Source of the DNA: Streptomyces pristinaespiralis
Lineage (GTDB): Bacteria > Actinomycetota > Actinomycetes > Streptomycetales > Streptomycetaceae
Direction: 5' to 3'
DNA: 64,000 bases
NCBI RefSeq assembly: GCF_001278075.1
Contig: NZ_CP011340.1
Span: 682,001 to 746,000 of the forward strand
Shown: positions 1 to 8,895 of the stretch, piece after piece
How the letters are laid out: each line of letters starts with the position of its first letter
Position numbering within the stretch: position 1 is the stretch's first letter
The notes under the pieces: model-generated
The model's database searches: none
Seen by the model: the letters and a program-made list of their open reading frames with translations, nothing else
Told to the model about the DNA's origin: nothing
Position numbers and translations under genes: made by a program

Positions 1-177
1 GGTCCGACAGGGCGGCCGTGTCAGGGCGTTGCTGCCGGACCGGTCGTTCCCCCGGCGGGCGAGGGCGCAGGTGACGGCGGCGCGCCCGCCGGCCGATCGC
101 AACTCGCCGTCCCCGGACGGGCGGCGCACCGGCCCCGGGGACCGTGGCGTGCCCGTCCGGCGGTCTATCGTGGACCC

Positions 178-1113
178 ATGTCCACCCTTGACCAGATCCG
201 CATCGTCTCCCGCGACTCCCCCATGGCGCTCGCCCAGGTGGAGCGCGTCCGCGCGGAACTGGCCGCGCTCCACCCCGGTATCCGGACCGAGGTCGTCCCC
301 GTCAAGACCACCGGCGACAAGTGGATGGGCGATCTCTCCCTCGTGGAGGGGAAGGGCGCGTTCACCAAGGAGGTCGACGCCGCCCTGCTCGCGGGCGAGG
401 CCGACCTCGCGGTGCACTGCGTCAAGGACGTGCCCGCGGACCGGCCGTTGCCCGCCGGGACGGTGTTCGCGGCGTTCCTCGAGCGTGACGACGTACGCGA
501 CGCACTGATCCACCCGGGCGGTCTGACACTCGACGAGCTGCCCGAAGGCGCCCGGATCGGGACCTCGTCCGTGCGTCGTATCGCGCAACTGGCCGTGTCC
601 CACCCGCACCTGGAGTGCGTGCCGATGCGGGGCAACGCCAACCGGCGTCTGGAGAAGCTCGCGGCGGGTGACGCGGACGCGCTGCTCCTGGCCGTGTCGG
701 GCCTGGAGCGCATCGGGCGCACGGACGTGATCACGCAGACGCTGTCGACCGACGTGATGTGCCCGCCGATCGGCGCGGGGGTCCTGGCCCTGCAGTGCCG
801 GGAGGGCGACTCCGCGCTGATCGACACGGTGAGCGACCTCGGCCACCCCGGGACGCACCGGGAGGTCACTGCCGAGCGCATGTTCCTCCATGTGCTGCAG
901 GGGCACTGCAACAGCCCCATCGCGGGCTACGCCCGGTCCGAGCGGAACGGTGAACTGTCCCTGCGGGCGAAGGTCTTCTCCCCCGACGGCAAGGTGATCC
1001 TCAACGCCCACGAGTGGGCCGGGCGCCTCGATCCCGCAACGCTGGGCACGTCGGTCGCGGTCGCTCTGCTCCGCCAGGGCGCACGGGAACTGATCGACGG
1101 CATCCCCCACTGA
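178..1113 (+). CDS. hemC: Hydroxymethylbilane synthase (porphobilinogen deaminase) paralogue
   Basis: A 311-residue protein of the cytoplasmic enzyme that joins four porphobilinogens into hydroxymethylbilane for tetrapyrroles. Visible family motifs are the catalytic aspartate D84 in HCVKDVP, the phosphate/substrate loop [18 protein letters not shown], and the cysteine that would carry the dipyrromethane cofactor, C244 in [13 protein letters not shown]. Length matches the family. HCVKDVP and GHCNSP differ from the classical HSMKDVP and GGCQVP, so this looks like a divergent second copy; it is not next to hemA, hemB or hemD. The ATG has only a weak ribosome site. The adjacent downstream gene is a B12-binding protein, so a tetrapyrrole link is possible but unproven. 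Confidence 0.88.
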   Translation: MSTLDQIRIVSRDSPMALAQVERVRAELAALHPGIRTEVVPVKTTGDKWMGDLSLVEGKGAFTKEVDAALLAGEADLAVHCVKDVPADRPLPAGTVFAAFLERDDVRDALIHPGGLTLDELPEGARIGTSSVRRIAQLAVSHPHLECVPMRGNANRRLEKLAAGDADALLLAVSGLERIGRTDVITQTLSTDVMCPPIGAGVLALQCREGDSALIDTVSDLGHPGTHREVTAERMFLHVLQGHCNSPIAGYARSERNGELSLRAKVFSPDGKVILNAHEWAGRLDPATLGTSVAVALLRQGARELIDGIPH

Positions 1114-1464
1114 CCTCCTCGGCCGGCCCCGCGCCGTGCGTGGCCCACGGGTCCGGACGACGGATTCACCGTCGACCGGTCCACGGACACGACCGGGCAG
1201 GACCCCACGGCCCGCCGGACCGTACAGGGAGCACCTGTCGCGGTGCCCGGCTCCCCCGGCATGTGCCGCCATGCGAGTCGGAAACGAGACACGAAAGGCG
1301 CTCTGCTCCGTCAGGTCCCCCGACTCGGATGTGACGAGGTGTTTGCTTGCCGACATCTCATGCCACCGTCCCGCACTCCGCGACGCGGCCACGATGGTGG
1401 ACCGACAGGCCCGGAGTGCTGCGCAAAGGTGTGGGTTTTCCTCTTCTACGAGTTGGAGGCCGGC
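1114..1464. other. Intergenic region upstream of the radical SAM gene
   Basis: About 350 bases without a convincing gene. The reading frame of the downstream gene stays open through it, but the ribosome site at 1455-1459 and the family N-terminus place the real start at 1465. I looked for a cobalamin riboswitch, because the next protein binds B12, and saw no recognisable B12 box. It presumably holds the promoter of the radical SAM gene. Confidence 0.4.
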
Positions 1465-2979
1465 ATGCGGTTGCTCTTGATTCATCCGAGCGCACTCATG
1501 TACTCGGAAATCTTCCTGCGTCTGGAGCCGCTGGGTCTCGAGCGGGTCGCGGGTGCCGCGCGGGAGGCCGGTCATGAGGTGTCGGTGATCGACCTGCAGA
1601 CCGAGTCGCATACGGCACTGACACGTCTTCTTGAATCCTTCCGGCCGGAGGCCATCGGCGTCTCCCTCAATTATCTGGCCAACATTCCCGAGGCGATCGA
1701 GATCGCCCAGGACGCCAGGCGCAGGCTGCCCGGTGTCTTCGTCTTCTTCGGCGGGCACAGCGTGTCCTTCGTGGCCGGCGACGTCCTGGAGCAGGCGGAG
1801 GGCGCCGTGGACGCGGTGGTCCGCGGCGAGGGGGAGACGGCGATCGGGCCGCTCCTCGACGCCGCCCGCGACGGCGGTCTGTCCTCCGTGCCCGGGGCGG
1901 TCACCCTGGAGGGCCGGGGCCCGGCGCCCACGATGCTGCACAGCATCGATTCCCCCCGCCCGGCCCGCGACCTGCTGCGGCACCGCCGCCGCTACTTCAT
2001 CGGGGAGCTCGACCCGTGCGCGTCCATCGAATTCACCCGCGGCTGCCCCTGGGACTGCTCGTTCTGCTCCGCCTGGACCTTCTACGGCCGCAGTTACAGA
2101 AAAGCCTCCCCTCAGGTCGCGGCGGAGGAAATGGCCGGCATCCGGGAGCGGAACGTCTTCATCGTCGACGACGTCGCCTTCATCCGTCCCGAACACGGTG
2201 ACGGGATCGCCGCGGAGCTGGAACGCCGCCGTATCCGGAAGAGCTACTACCTCGAGACACGTGCCGATGTATTGCTGCGCAACAGGGAGATCTTCGAGCG
2301 CTGGTCGCGGCTCGGTCTGAAGTACATGTTCCTTGGTATGGAGGCGATCGACGCCGAAGGGCTCGACCTCTACAGGAAACGCATCAGTCCTGATGAGAAC
2401 TTCCACGCACTCGAGACGGCGCGGAAGCTCGGCATCACGGTCGCCATCAATCTGATCGTCGATCCGGCCTGGGACCGGGAAAGGTTCCGGATCGTCCGTG
2501 AATTCGCCCTGTCGGTCCCGGAGATCGTCCATCTCACCGTGATGACTCCTTATCCGGGCACGGAGATCTGGCACACCGAGGCACGGAAGCTGACGACCCG
2601 CGACTACCGGCTCTTCGACATCCAGCACGCGGTCGTGCCGACGACGCTGCCGCTCGACGAGTTCTACCGCGAACTGGTGCTCACCCAGTCGGTGATCAAC
2701 CGCAAGCACCTCGGCCTGCGGACCGCGTTCGGCGCGGCGCGCATCCTGGCGGCCAACCTCGCCCGCGGCCAGACGAACTTCGCCCGGATGCTGTGGCGCT
2801 TCAACCGCGTCTACAACCCCGCGAGGCAGATGGCGGACCACGACCGTCCGGTGCGCTTCGAGCTGCCGCTGCCCCGGCACGTCGAGGTGGAGGATCGCCG
2901 GCAGCTGTACATCCACGCGAAGCCGGCGCCTCAGGGCCGTAAGGACGCCGCGCAGAACCCCGACGCCGTGCCGGAATAG
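1465..2979 (+). CDS. B12-binding radical SAM protein, HpnR-like (possible hopanoid C-3 methylase)
   Basis: A 504-residue protein. The N-terminal 150 residues form a Rossmann-like cobalamin-binding domain (MRLLLIHPS, then FFGGHSV and GEGE). It is followed by a radical SAM barrel whose cluster cysteines are C194, C198 and C201 in RGCPWDCSFC. B12-dependent radical SAM enzymes methylate unactivated carbons. The LRLEPLGLE start region and the long C-terminal region resemble HpnR, which adds a methyl at C-3 of hopanoids. That assignment is from memory of the family and is moderate. The ATG follows GGAGG with 5-base spacing. No squalene-hopene cyclase or other hpn gene is nearby, so the substrate would be made elsewhere, or the enzyme is a different B12 methylase. 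Confidence 0.75.
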   Translation: MRLLLIHPSALMYSEIFLRLEPLGLERVAGAAREAGHEVSVIDLQTESHTALTRLLESFRPEAIGVSLNYLANIPEAIEIAQDARRRLPGVFVFFGGHSVSFVAGDVLEQAEGAVDAVVRGEGETAIGPLLDAARDGGLSSVPGAVTLEGRGPAPTMLHSIDSPRPARDLLRHRRRYFIGELDPCASIEFTRGCPWDCSFCSAWTFYGRSYRKASPQVAAEEMAGIRERNVFIVDDVAFIRPEHGDGIAAELERRRIRKSYYLETRADVLLRNREIFERWSRLGLKYMFLGMEAIDAEGLDLYRKRISPDENFHALETARKLGITVAINLIVDPAWDRERFRIVREFALSVPEIVHLTVMTPYPGTEIWHTEARKLTTRDYRLFDIQHAVVPTTLPLDEFYRELVLTQSVINRKHLGLRTAFGAARILAANLARGQTNFARMLWRFNRVYNPARQMADHDRPVRFELPLPRHVEVEDRRQLYIHAKPAPQGRKDAAQNPDAVPE

Positions 2980-3080
2980 GGGTCCGGGCCGACGGTGCCC
3001 GTGCTGGTCCCGGGCTCGACCACCGAGTCTCGGATAGGGTGATTTGGTATTAAATGATCCATTGGTAGTGAGGTCTCGTC

Positions 3081-5216
3081 TTGGACACTCACCGGCCGGC
3101 GGGCCAGGTGCCGCCCGTAGGCGCTGTCGGGTACGCGGGCGTGCTCCGCGAGCTGCTGCCGATCGCCCTGTGGCGAGAGGACGCGGACGGGCGCGTCGTC
3201 GAGTGGTCCCTGGCCGCCCAGGATCTGCTCGGGCACCGGCCCGAGGCCATCCTCGGCCGGCCGGCTTCCGACTTGCTGGTCCCGGAGGGCAACGGGCCCC
3301 TGGCCGATCAGCTGACGCGGCGCGTCCACGCCGGGGAGACCGTGGTCGGAACCCTTTCGGTGCGCCACCGCGACGGGCACCGGGTGACGATGGAGATGTG
3401 GATCGTCCCGGCCGCCGACGCGCAGGGACGGGCTGGAGCCCTGCTGATCGCCGTGGAGACCTCGCAGGTGCTCCGTATGCGGGAATCGCTCGCGGCGCTG
3501 GAGAGTCTCTTCACCCAGTCGCCCATCGGTCTGGCCACCCTCGGCACCGATCTGCGCTTCCTGCGCGTCAACGATGCCCTGGCCCGGATGAACGGTGTCT
3601 CCCCCGCCGAGCATCTGGGCAAGCGGCTGACGGAAGTGGTGCCCGGCGTCAACGCCGCGTCCCTCGAAGCGATGATGCAGGAAGTTCTCGACCGGGGCGC
3701 CGCCCTCGTCGACGTCCGCCGTACGGGCCGGACGTCGGCGGACCCCGACCGGGACCGGACCTGGTCCTGCTCGTACGCCCCGCTGGTCGACGGCTCCGGC
3801 CGGACGCTCGGGCTGATCGCCTCCCTCATCGACATCACGGAGGAACAGCGCGCCGAGAACGAGGCCGAGCGCGCCCGGCGCCGCTTCGCCCTGCTCGCGG
3901 AGGCCGGGACCCGTATCGGCACCACCTTGGACCTCCTGCAGACCGCCGAGGAGGTGGTGCAGGTGCTGGTGCCCCAGCTCGCCGACTCGGCCGACGTACA
4001 GCTCCTCGAGGAGCTCATCGAACCGGACGAGTCCGCGGCGTCCACGCGCGGTGTGGTCCGCCGCATGGCCGCGGCCTTCCCCGAGCCGTCCGCCCCCACG
4101 GCGAAACTGGTGCCCGGCATGACGTCCCGGATCCCGGACGGCTCCCTGTACGAACGGGTCATCGCGGACGGGCGTCCGACCAACCTGTACCGCTCCGACG
4201 TGCCGGCGCTGATCACCGACCCCCGGGCCGACGATTTGCGCGCGTACCTCAAGACCCTGGGCTCGGCCCGGCTGATCCCCCTGGTCGCCCGGGGCAAGGT
4301 GCTCGGGGCGGTCGTGGTGACGCGGCTCAGTACGAACGAGCCCTTCGACGAGCAGGACTGCGTACTCATCGACGAGCTCGTCGCGCGGGCGGCGCTGAAC
4401 ATCGACAACGCGCTCATGTACACCCGTCAGCGCGCGGCGGCCCTCACTCTGCAGCGCAGCCTGACGAACAGCGAGCTCCCCACGGTCAGCGGCCTCGAAC
4501 TCACCGGCCGCTACCTGCCCGCCAGCGAGCATGATGTCGGCGGCGACTGGTTCGACGTCATCACGCTGCCCGACGGCAGGACCGGACTGGTCATCGGAGA
4601 CGTCATGGGGCACGGCATCCACGCCGCGGCCGTCATGGGACAGCTGCGCACCGCGGTGCGCACGCTCGCCCGCAGCGACATCCCACCGGCACAGGTGCTC
4701 CGCTCCCTCGACGCCGTGGTGGCCGACATGGGGCAGGACGAGATGGCGACCTGCGTCTACGCCGTCCACGATCCAGTCTCCGGGGGGTGCCTGATCGCCA
4801 GAGCCGGCCACCCTCCGCCCGCCGTCGCGTCACCCGGCGGAGGGATCACCTATCTCGACGGCCCGCCGGGCACTCCGCTGGGAACGGGAGGGCGGGACTT
4901 CCGGGCCGAACAGGTCCCGCTGCCGCCCGGCAGCCTGCTGGTCCTGTACACCGACGGCCTCATCGAGGCCCGCGGCCGGGACCTCGACCAAGGCCTCGGC
5001 CAACTCGCCCACGCCCTGCGGAACCATGATCAGCAGCCGCTGGACGAGATCTGTGACGGCGTCCTCCGGCAGCTGCTGCCCGCACGGCCGCAGGACGACG
5101 TCGCGGTGCTCATGGCGCGGCCGCAGGACACGCAGGCCGGCGCCGGGGCGAGCGGCCCGTCGACGGGCGCCGGCACGGCTCACCCCGTCACGCGAGTGCG
5201 TTCACCGCGGCCGTGA
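3081..5216 (+). CDS. PAS-PAS-GAF-PP2C (SpoIIE/RsbU-type) serine phosphatase
   Basis: A 711-residue signalling protein starting at TTG. The N-terminus has two PAS sensor domains (about 20-130 and 145-255), a GAF domain (about 270-445) and a C-terminal SpoIIE-type PP2C phosphatase (about 455-690). Metal-binding residues are visible in GGDWFD near 487-492 and GDVMGHG. Members dephosphorylate anti-anti-sigma (STAS) proteins and so free sigma factors. No kinase or STAS gene is adjacent; a STAS gene lies 30 kb away at 35208. Upstream bases 3045-3066 are unusually AT-rich and may be its promoter. Its 3' end overlaps the end of the convergent FAD gene by 29 bases. The signal sensed is unknown. Confidence 0.9.
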   Translation: MDTHRPAGQVPPVGAVGYAGVLRELLPIALWREDADGRVVEWSLAAQDLLGHRPEAILGRPASDLLVPEGNGPLADQLTRRVHAGETVVGTLSVRHRDGHRVTMEMWIVPAADAQGRAGALLIAVETSQVLRMRESLAALESLFTQSPIGLATLGTDLRFLRVNDALARMNGVSPAEHLGKRLTEVVPGVNAASLEAMMQEVLDRGAALVDVRRTGRTSADPDRDRTWSCSYAPLVDGSGRTLGLIASLIDITEEQRAENEAERARRRFALLAEAGTRIGTTLDLLQTAEEVVQVLVPQLADSADVQLLEELIEPDESAASTRGVVRRMAAAFPEPSAPTAKLVPGMTSRIPDGSLYERVIADGRPTNLYRSDVPALITDPRADDLRAYLKTLGSARLIPLVARGKVLGAVVVTRLSTNEPFDEQDCVLIDELVARAALNIDNALMYTRQRAAALTLQRSLTNSELPTVSGLELTGRYLPASEHDVGGDWFDVITLPDGRTGLVIGDVMGHGIHAAAVMGQLRTAVRTLARSDIPPAQVLRSLDAVVADMGQDEMATCVYAVHDPVSGGCLIARAGHPPPAVASPGGGITYLDGPPGTPLGTGGRDFRAEQVPLPPGSLLVLYTDGLIEARGRDLDQGLGQLAHALRNHDQQPLDEICDGVLRQLLPARPQDDVAVLMARPQDTQAGAGASGPSTGAGTAHPVTRVRSPRP

Positions 5217-6219
5217 ACACTCCGGGGAGTCTCTCGGCCGTGGGAACGATCAGCCGGGCCAGCAGGGGCTGCTGCCGGGCCCGTACGAGGCATTCCGTCA
5301 GAAGCCGGTGCCGCCGGGTCGCGGCCTTCCAGGCGGACTCGTAGGCGGCGGGCGTGCCGCGGCGCAGATGGCCGACCAGCACTTCGGCGCCTGTCAGGGC
5401 CAGCGAGAGGCCTTCTCCGGTGAGCGCGTCGATGTATCCGGCGGCGTCCCCGACCAGCAGCACGCGACCGTGGACGCGGGCGCCGGCCATTTGCCGGAGC
5501 GGACCCGCGCCCCGCACATCCGTCACCGCCTCCCCGGCGTCCAGCCGGGCGGCCAGCGCGGGGAAGCCGGCCAACTGCGTGCCGAACGGGGAGCGCCGGG
5601 AGGTCAGCAGCGCGACGCCCACGAGCCGGGGACCGAGCGGTGTCACGTACGCCTCGCCGTGCGGACCCCAATGGACCTCGACGTACGGGGACCGTGACGG
5701 CACCGCGTAGTGCCGGCGCAGTCCGTACCGGGGCGTGCCGCTGCTGGTGGTCGTCAGCCCGAGCGACCGTCTGACCGGCGAGTGGAGGCCGTCCGCGGCG
5801 ATCAGCCATCTGGCGCGCAGGCCGGTTCCGCACGCGGTGACACCCGTGGCGTCCTGACGCACCCCTTTGACCCGGAGGGGCAGGACGGGGACTCCCTCGT
5901 CGACGACCGCCGTGTGGAGGGCCATGTGCAGACCGGTGCGGCGCACGCCGAGGCCGTGACCTTGCCGGAACGCGGCCTCGACCCCGCGCGAGCCCTGCAC
6001 GTAGCGGATGCCGGCGATCGGATGGCCGGGGACCTTCAGACCGAGCGCACGCAGCGCCCGGACCGCGCCGGGCATGAGTCCCTCGCCGCACGCCTTGTCG
6101 ATCGGCGCTCCGCGCGGCTCGGCCACGACGACGTCGAAGCCTGCCCGCACGGCGTGCAGCGCGGTGGCCAGTCCGGCGGGCCCGCCCCCGACGACGAGGA
6201 GATCGTGAGTGGGGCTCAC
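5188..6219 (-). CDS. FAD-dependent oxidoreductase, geranylgeranyl reductase/SrsC-like
   Basis: A 343-residue flavoprotein. The N-terminal dinucleotide site is VVGGGPAGLATALHA, and the second FAD motif VLLVGDAAGYIDALTGEG is near residue 260. This architecture is shared by geranylgeranyl reductases and aromatic hydroxylases. GTG is chosen because it forms a GTGA overlap with the stop of the upstream methyltransferase gene, implying translational coupling, and because the FAD motif starts at once. With a type III PKS and a methyltransferase it matches the srsABC layout of Streptomyces griseus, where SrsC hydroxylates alkylresorcinols. I infer a phenolic-lipid hydroxylase, with reduction of an isoprenoid chain as an alternative given the nearby UbiA gene. 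Confidence 0.8.
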   Translation of the reverse strand: MSPTHDLLVVGGGPAGLATALHAVRAGFDVVVAEPRGAPIDKACGEGLMPGAVRALRALGLKVPGHPIAGIRYVQGSRGVEAAFRQGHGLGVRRTGLHMALHTAVVDEGVPVLPLRVKGVRQDATGVTACGTGLRARWLIAADGLHSPVRRSLGLTTTSSGTPRYGLRRHYAVPSRSPYVEVHWGPHGEAYVTPLGPRLVGVALLTSRRSPFGTQLAGFPALAARLDAGEAVTDVRGAGPLRQMAGARVHGRVLLVGDAAGYIDALTGEGLSLALTGAEVLVGHLRRGTPAAYESAWKAATRRHRLLTECLVRARQQPLLARLIVPTAERLPGVFTAAVNALA

Positions 6220-6731
6220 GCCGTCACTGCCTGGGCGAGGGCGGTGTTCTCGCAGCGGACGCGGACGCCCATCAGCACCGCGTTGGACACGGTGAGCACG
6301 AGGGCCGTCAGCCAGGCGGAGTGCACCAGCGGCAGGGCGGCGATCTCGGCGACGACGGCGACGTAGTTGGGGTGGCGGGCGAAACGGTAGGGCCCGGCCC
6401 GGACCAGGCGGGCCCCGGGAACCACGATGACGCGGGTGTTCCAGTAGGGGCCGAGGGTGAGGATGCACCACCAGCGCAGCGCCTGGGCCAGCACGACGAC
6501 GCCCAGCATGGACCATCCGAGCGCGGGCACGAAGGGCCGGTCGCCGATCGCCACCTCGACCAGGCAGCCCACGAGGAGAGCGGTGTGGAGGGCAACCATG
6601 ACGGGGTAGTGTCCGCGGCCGTGCTCGACGCCGGCGCGGGCGAGGGTCCAGGCGGCGTTGCGCCTGGCCACGACGAGTTCGGCGACGCGTTCCGCCGCGA
6701 CGGCGAGAACGAGCACGGTGTACCAGAGCAT
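6216..6731 (-). CDS. Isoprenylcysteine carboxyl methyltransferase (ICMT) family membrane methyltransferase
   Basis: A 171-residue, very hydrophobic protein with about four or five predicted membrane segments. It carries the ICMT signature: GPYWNTRVIVVPGARLV, then GPYRFARHPNYV with the RHPNY SAM-binding motif. Bacterial members beside type III PKS genes O-methylate alkylresorcinol-type phenols (SrsB in S. griseus), which is the inferred role. It lies 10 bases after the PKS stop and overlaps the FAD gene by four bases, so the three genes form one operon. Confidence 0.85.
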   Translation of the reverse strand: MLWYTVLVLAVAAERVAELVVARRNAAWTLARAGVEHGRGHYPVMVALHTALLVGCLVEVAIGDRPFVPALGWSMLGVVVLAQALRWWCILTLGPYWNTRVIVVPGARLVRAGPYRFARHPNYVAVVAEIAALPLVHSAWLTALVLTVSNAVLMGVRVRCENTALAQAVTA

Positions 6732-6741
6732 CAGCGTTTCC

Positions 6742-7860
6742 TCACCAGCGCAGCAGGACGAACTCGGTGCAGAACCCCGGTCCCATGGCGAGCAGTACGC
6801 CCCAGGTGCCGGGCTCCGGGCGCCCGGTCCTGCCGATGTCCTCGAGAAGCCTCAGCACGGAGGCGGAGGACATGTTCCCCACGCTCGCCAGTGACCGCCA
6901 GGCCGACTCCAGGGCGCCTTCCGGCAGGTCGAGCGTGTCGGCGACCGCGGAGAGCACTTTCGGGCCCCCGGGGTGGCAGATCCAGGTGCCGACGTCGTCC
7001 GGGACCAGGCCGTGGGCGGCGAGAAAGGCCCGCAGGTCCGGGCCGAGTCGCGCCCGGACGATGTCGGGGATGCCGGCGTCGACGACGACGCGGAAGCCAC
7101 TGGCGCCGATCTTCCAGCCCAACAGGTGTTCGGTGTCGGGATACAGCCTGCCCTGGGTGGCCACCACCTCCGGCCGGCCGGCGGCCGGCCCCGCCGCCCC
7201 GCCGCCACGTGCGACGACGGCTGCCGCGCCGTCCCCGAAGAGCGCCCCCGCCACGAGGTTGGCGAGCGATCCGTCGCGCTGCTGCAACGTCAGCGAGCAG
7301 AGTTCGACGCTGAGGAGGACGGCGGTGTCCTCCGGATGGCCGCACAGGTAGTCGTGGATCCGGCCGAGACCCGCGGCGCCCGCGACGCAGCCCAGGCCGA
7401 AGACGGGGATCCTCTTGACGTCGGGCCGCATTCCCACGCGAACGGCGAGGCGGGCGTCGAGCGAGGGAGCGGCGACTCCGGTGATGGACGTGCAGACCAG
7501 CAGGTCCACGTCCGCCGCGGTGATCCCGGCACTCTCGAAGGCGCCCACCAGCGCCTCCTCGCCGAGCTCCAGACCGGCCTCGATCCAGGCGGCGTTGGAC
7601 TGCCCGAAGTCGGTCAGCGCCGGGTACCGCTCGATGGGCAGGGCGAGGTGACGGGTACGCACCCCCGCCGAACGGTGCAGACGGCGCAGCAGGCCCCGGT
7701 CCTCGCCCGGCCGCAGGCACAGATCACCGATCAGCTCCGTCAGGTCGCTCTGGGCGTAGCGGTGCGACGGCAGAGCGGTCCGTACGGCGGCGACGGTGGT
7801 GGTCCGGTTCGACGCGGAGGAGTGGGCAGGCGCTCTTTCATCGAGCGCGGGGACACGCAT
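6742..7860 (-). CDS. Type III polyketide synthase (chalcone synthase-like)
   Basis: A 372-residue thiolase-fold enzyme with the full catalytic triad: C158 in FGLGCVAGAAG, H296 in ICHPGGPK and N329 in VGNMSSAS. Type III synthases extend an acyl-CoA or acyl-ACP starter with malonyl-CoA and cyclise it to resorcinols, pyrones or naphthols. I chose ATG 7860 because GAGGAG lies 10 bases upstream. ATG at 7893 adds 11 residues and leaves almost no promoter space before the divergent gene. The ICMT-like and FAD partners suggest an alkylresorcinol or quinone lipid like the srs products. The starter chain length cannot be read from the sequence. Confidence 0.92.
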   Translation of the reverse strand: MRVPALDERAPAHSSASNRTTTVAAVRTALPSHRYAQSDLTELIGDLCLRPGEDRGLLRRLHRSAGVRTRHLALPIERYPALTDFGQSNAAWIEAGLELGEEALVGAFESAGITAADVDLLVCTSITGVAAPSLDARLAVRVGMRPDVKRIPVFGLGCVAGAAGLGRIHDYLCGHPEDTAVLLSVELCSLTLQQRDGSLANLVAGALFGDGAAAVVARGGGAAGPAAGRPEVVATQGRLYPDTEHLLGWKIGASGFRVVVDAGIPDIVRARLGPDLRAFLAAHGLVPDDVGTWICHPGGPKVLSAVADTLDLPEGALESAWRSLASVGNMSSASVLRLLEDIGRTGRPEPGTWGVLLAMGPGFCTEFVLLRW

Positions 7861-7905
7861 ACCGGGATGTCTCCTCACGGCCGATCCGGTCATTACCTTG
7901 CACCC

Positions 7906-8766
7906 GTGTCTCTATACCCCTCCGCGACTTCCCTTCGGGCGACACACCGGCTGCCGGTGTTGCTGCGTGCGAGCCACCCGGAGGCGTCGGTCGCCGTGAC
8001 CGTGTTCGTCACCGCGCTCGCCCTGTCGGCCGGCCGTGGGACGGCCGGTTCGCTGGGCGTCGGGGCGGCCGTGCTGGCCGGGCAGCTTTCCGTGGGGTGG
8101 TGCAACGACGCGGTCGACGCGCGCCGGGACACCGCCGTCGGCCGCCGGGACAAACCGGTGGCGGCCGGTGCGCTGGCGCGGCGCGTGGTGTGGGGGGCGG
8201 CCGCGGCGGCGCTGGCCCTCTGCGTCCCGCTGTCCCTGCTCGGCGGAGTGACGGCGGCGACGGTGCACCTGGCCGGGGTGCTGGCCGGAGGCTGGGCCTA
8301 CAACCTCCTGCTGAAGGGCACCGTGTTCTCCCCCCTCCCCTACGCGCTCGGGTTCGCCTCACTGCCCGCGTTCGTCACGCTCGGGCTGCCGTCGCAGCCG
8401 TGGCCCGCCTGGTGGGCGACGATGGGGAGCGCCGTACTCGGTGTCGGGGCGCACCTCGTCAACGTCCTCCCGGACATCGAGGACGATCTCGCGACCGGTG
8501 TCCGGGGCCTGCCGCAGCGCCTGGGTCCCACCGCGTGCCGGTGGCTCGCTCCCGCGGTGATGCTGACGGCGCTCGGCGTGCTCACCGCCGGGCCGCCGGG
8601 CACGGCAGGAGCGGCCGGCTGGGCGGTCGCGGCCGTGGCCGGGTGCGCGGCGGTGGCGGCCACGGCCGTGCGGCACGGCGACAGGAGGTGGCCTTTCCGT
8701 GCTGCGATCGCGGTGGCCGGTCTGGCCGTGGTGCAACTGCTGCTGCGGGGCGCGGACATCGCGTGA
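7906..8766 (+). CDS. UbiA family prenyltransferase
   Basis: About 286 residues and strongly hydrophobic, with seven to nine likely membrane helices. Both magnesium-diphosphate motifs of UbiA enzymes are present: NDAVDARRD beginning at N67 and the second acidic site LPDIEDD. UbiA enzymes transfer a prenyl chain to an aromatic or lipid acceptor. The gene diverges from the type III PKS operon with under 50 bases between them, so it probably shares its regulation. I infer that it prenylates the PKS product. The start is uncertain: GTG 7906 lacks a ribosome site, and ATG 7867 is possible. Confidence 0.8.
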   Translation: MSLYPSATSLRATHRLPVLLRASHPEASVAVTVFVTALALSAGRGTAGSLGVGAAVLAGQLSVGWCNDAVDARRDTAVGRRDKPVAAGALARRVVWGAAAAALALCVPLSLLGGVTAATVHLAGVLAGGWAYNLLLKGTVFSPLPYALGFASLPAFVTLGLPSQPWPAWWATMGSAVLGVGAHLVNVLPDIEDDLATGVRGLPQRLGPTACRWLAPAVMLTALGVLTAGPPGTAGAAGWAVAAVAGCAAVAATAVRHGDRRWPFRAAIAVAGLAVVQLLLRGADIA

Positions 8767-8895
8767 CAGCGGGGACGTGCGCTGCCGGAGCGGCTGCTCA
8801 TGGCGCTGCTGTGGCTCGGCGCGGAGCGGGGCTGTGGATCCCGGTCGGTGCCCAGGGCGTGACCATCGCGGAGAGCCTGGGGAAGTGACGGGGGC

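Noticed and set aside
1114..1464. Cobalamin riboswitch before the B12-binding radical SAM gene
   Set aside because: No B12 box or matching stem order was seen in the 350 bases.
2931..4811. 626-codon open frame on the minus strand opposite the SpoIIE phosphatase gene
   Set aside because: It is antisense to a clearly recognised gene, has no ribosome site or family motif, and its composition is that of a GC-rich shadow frame.
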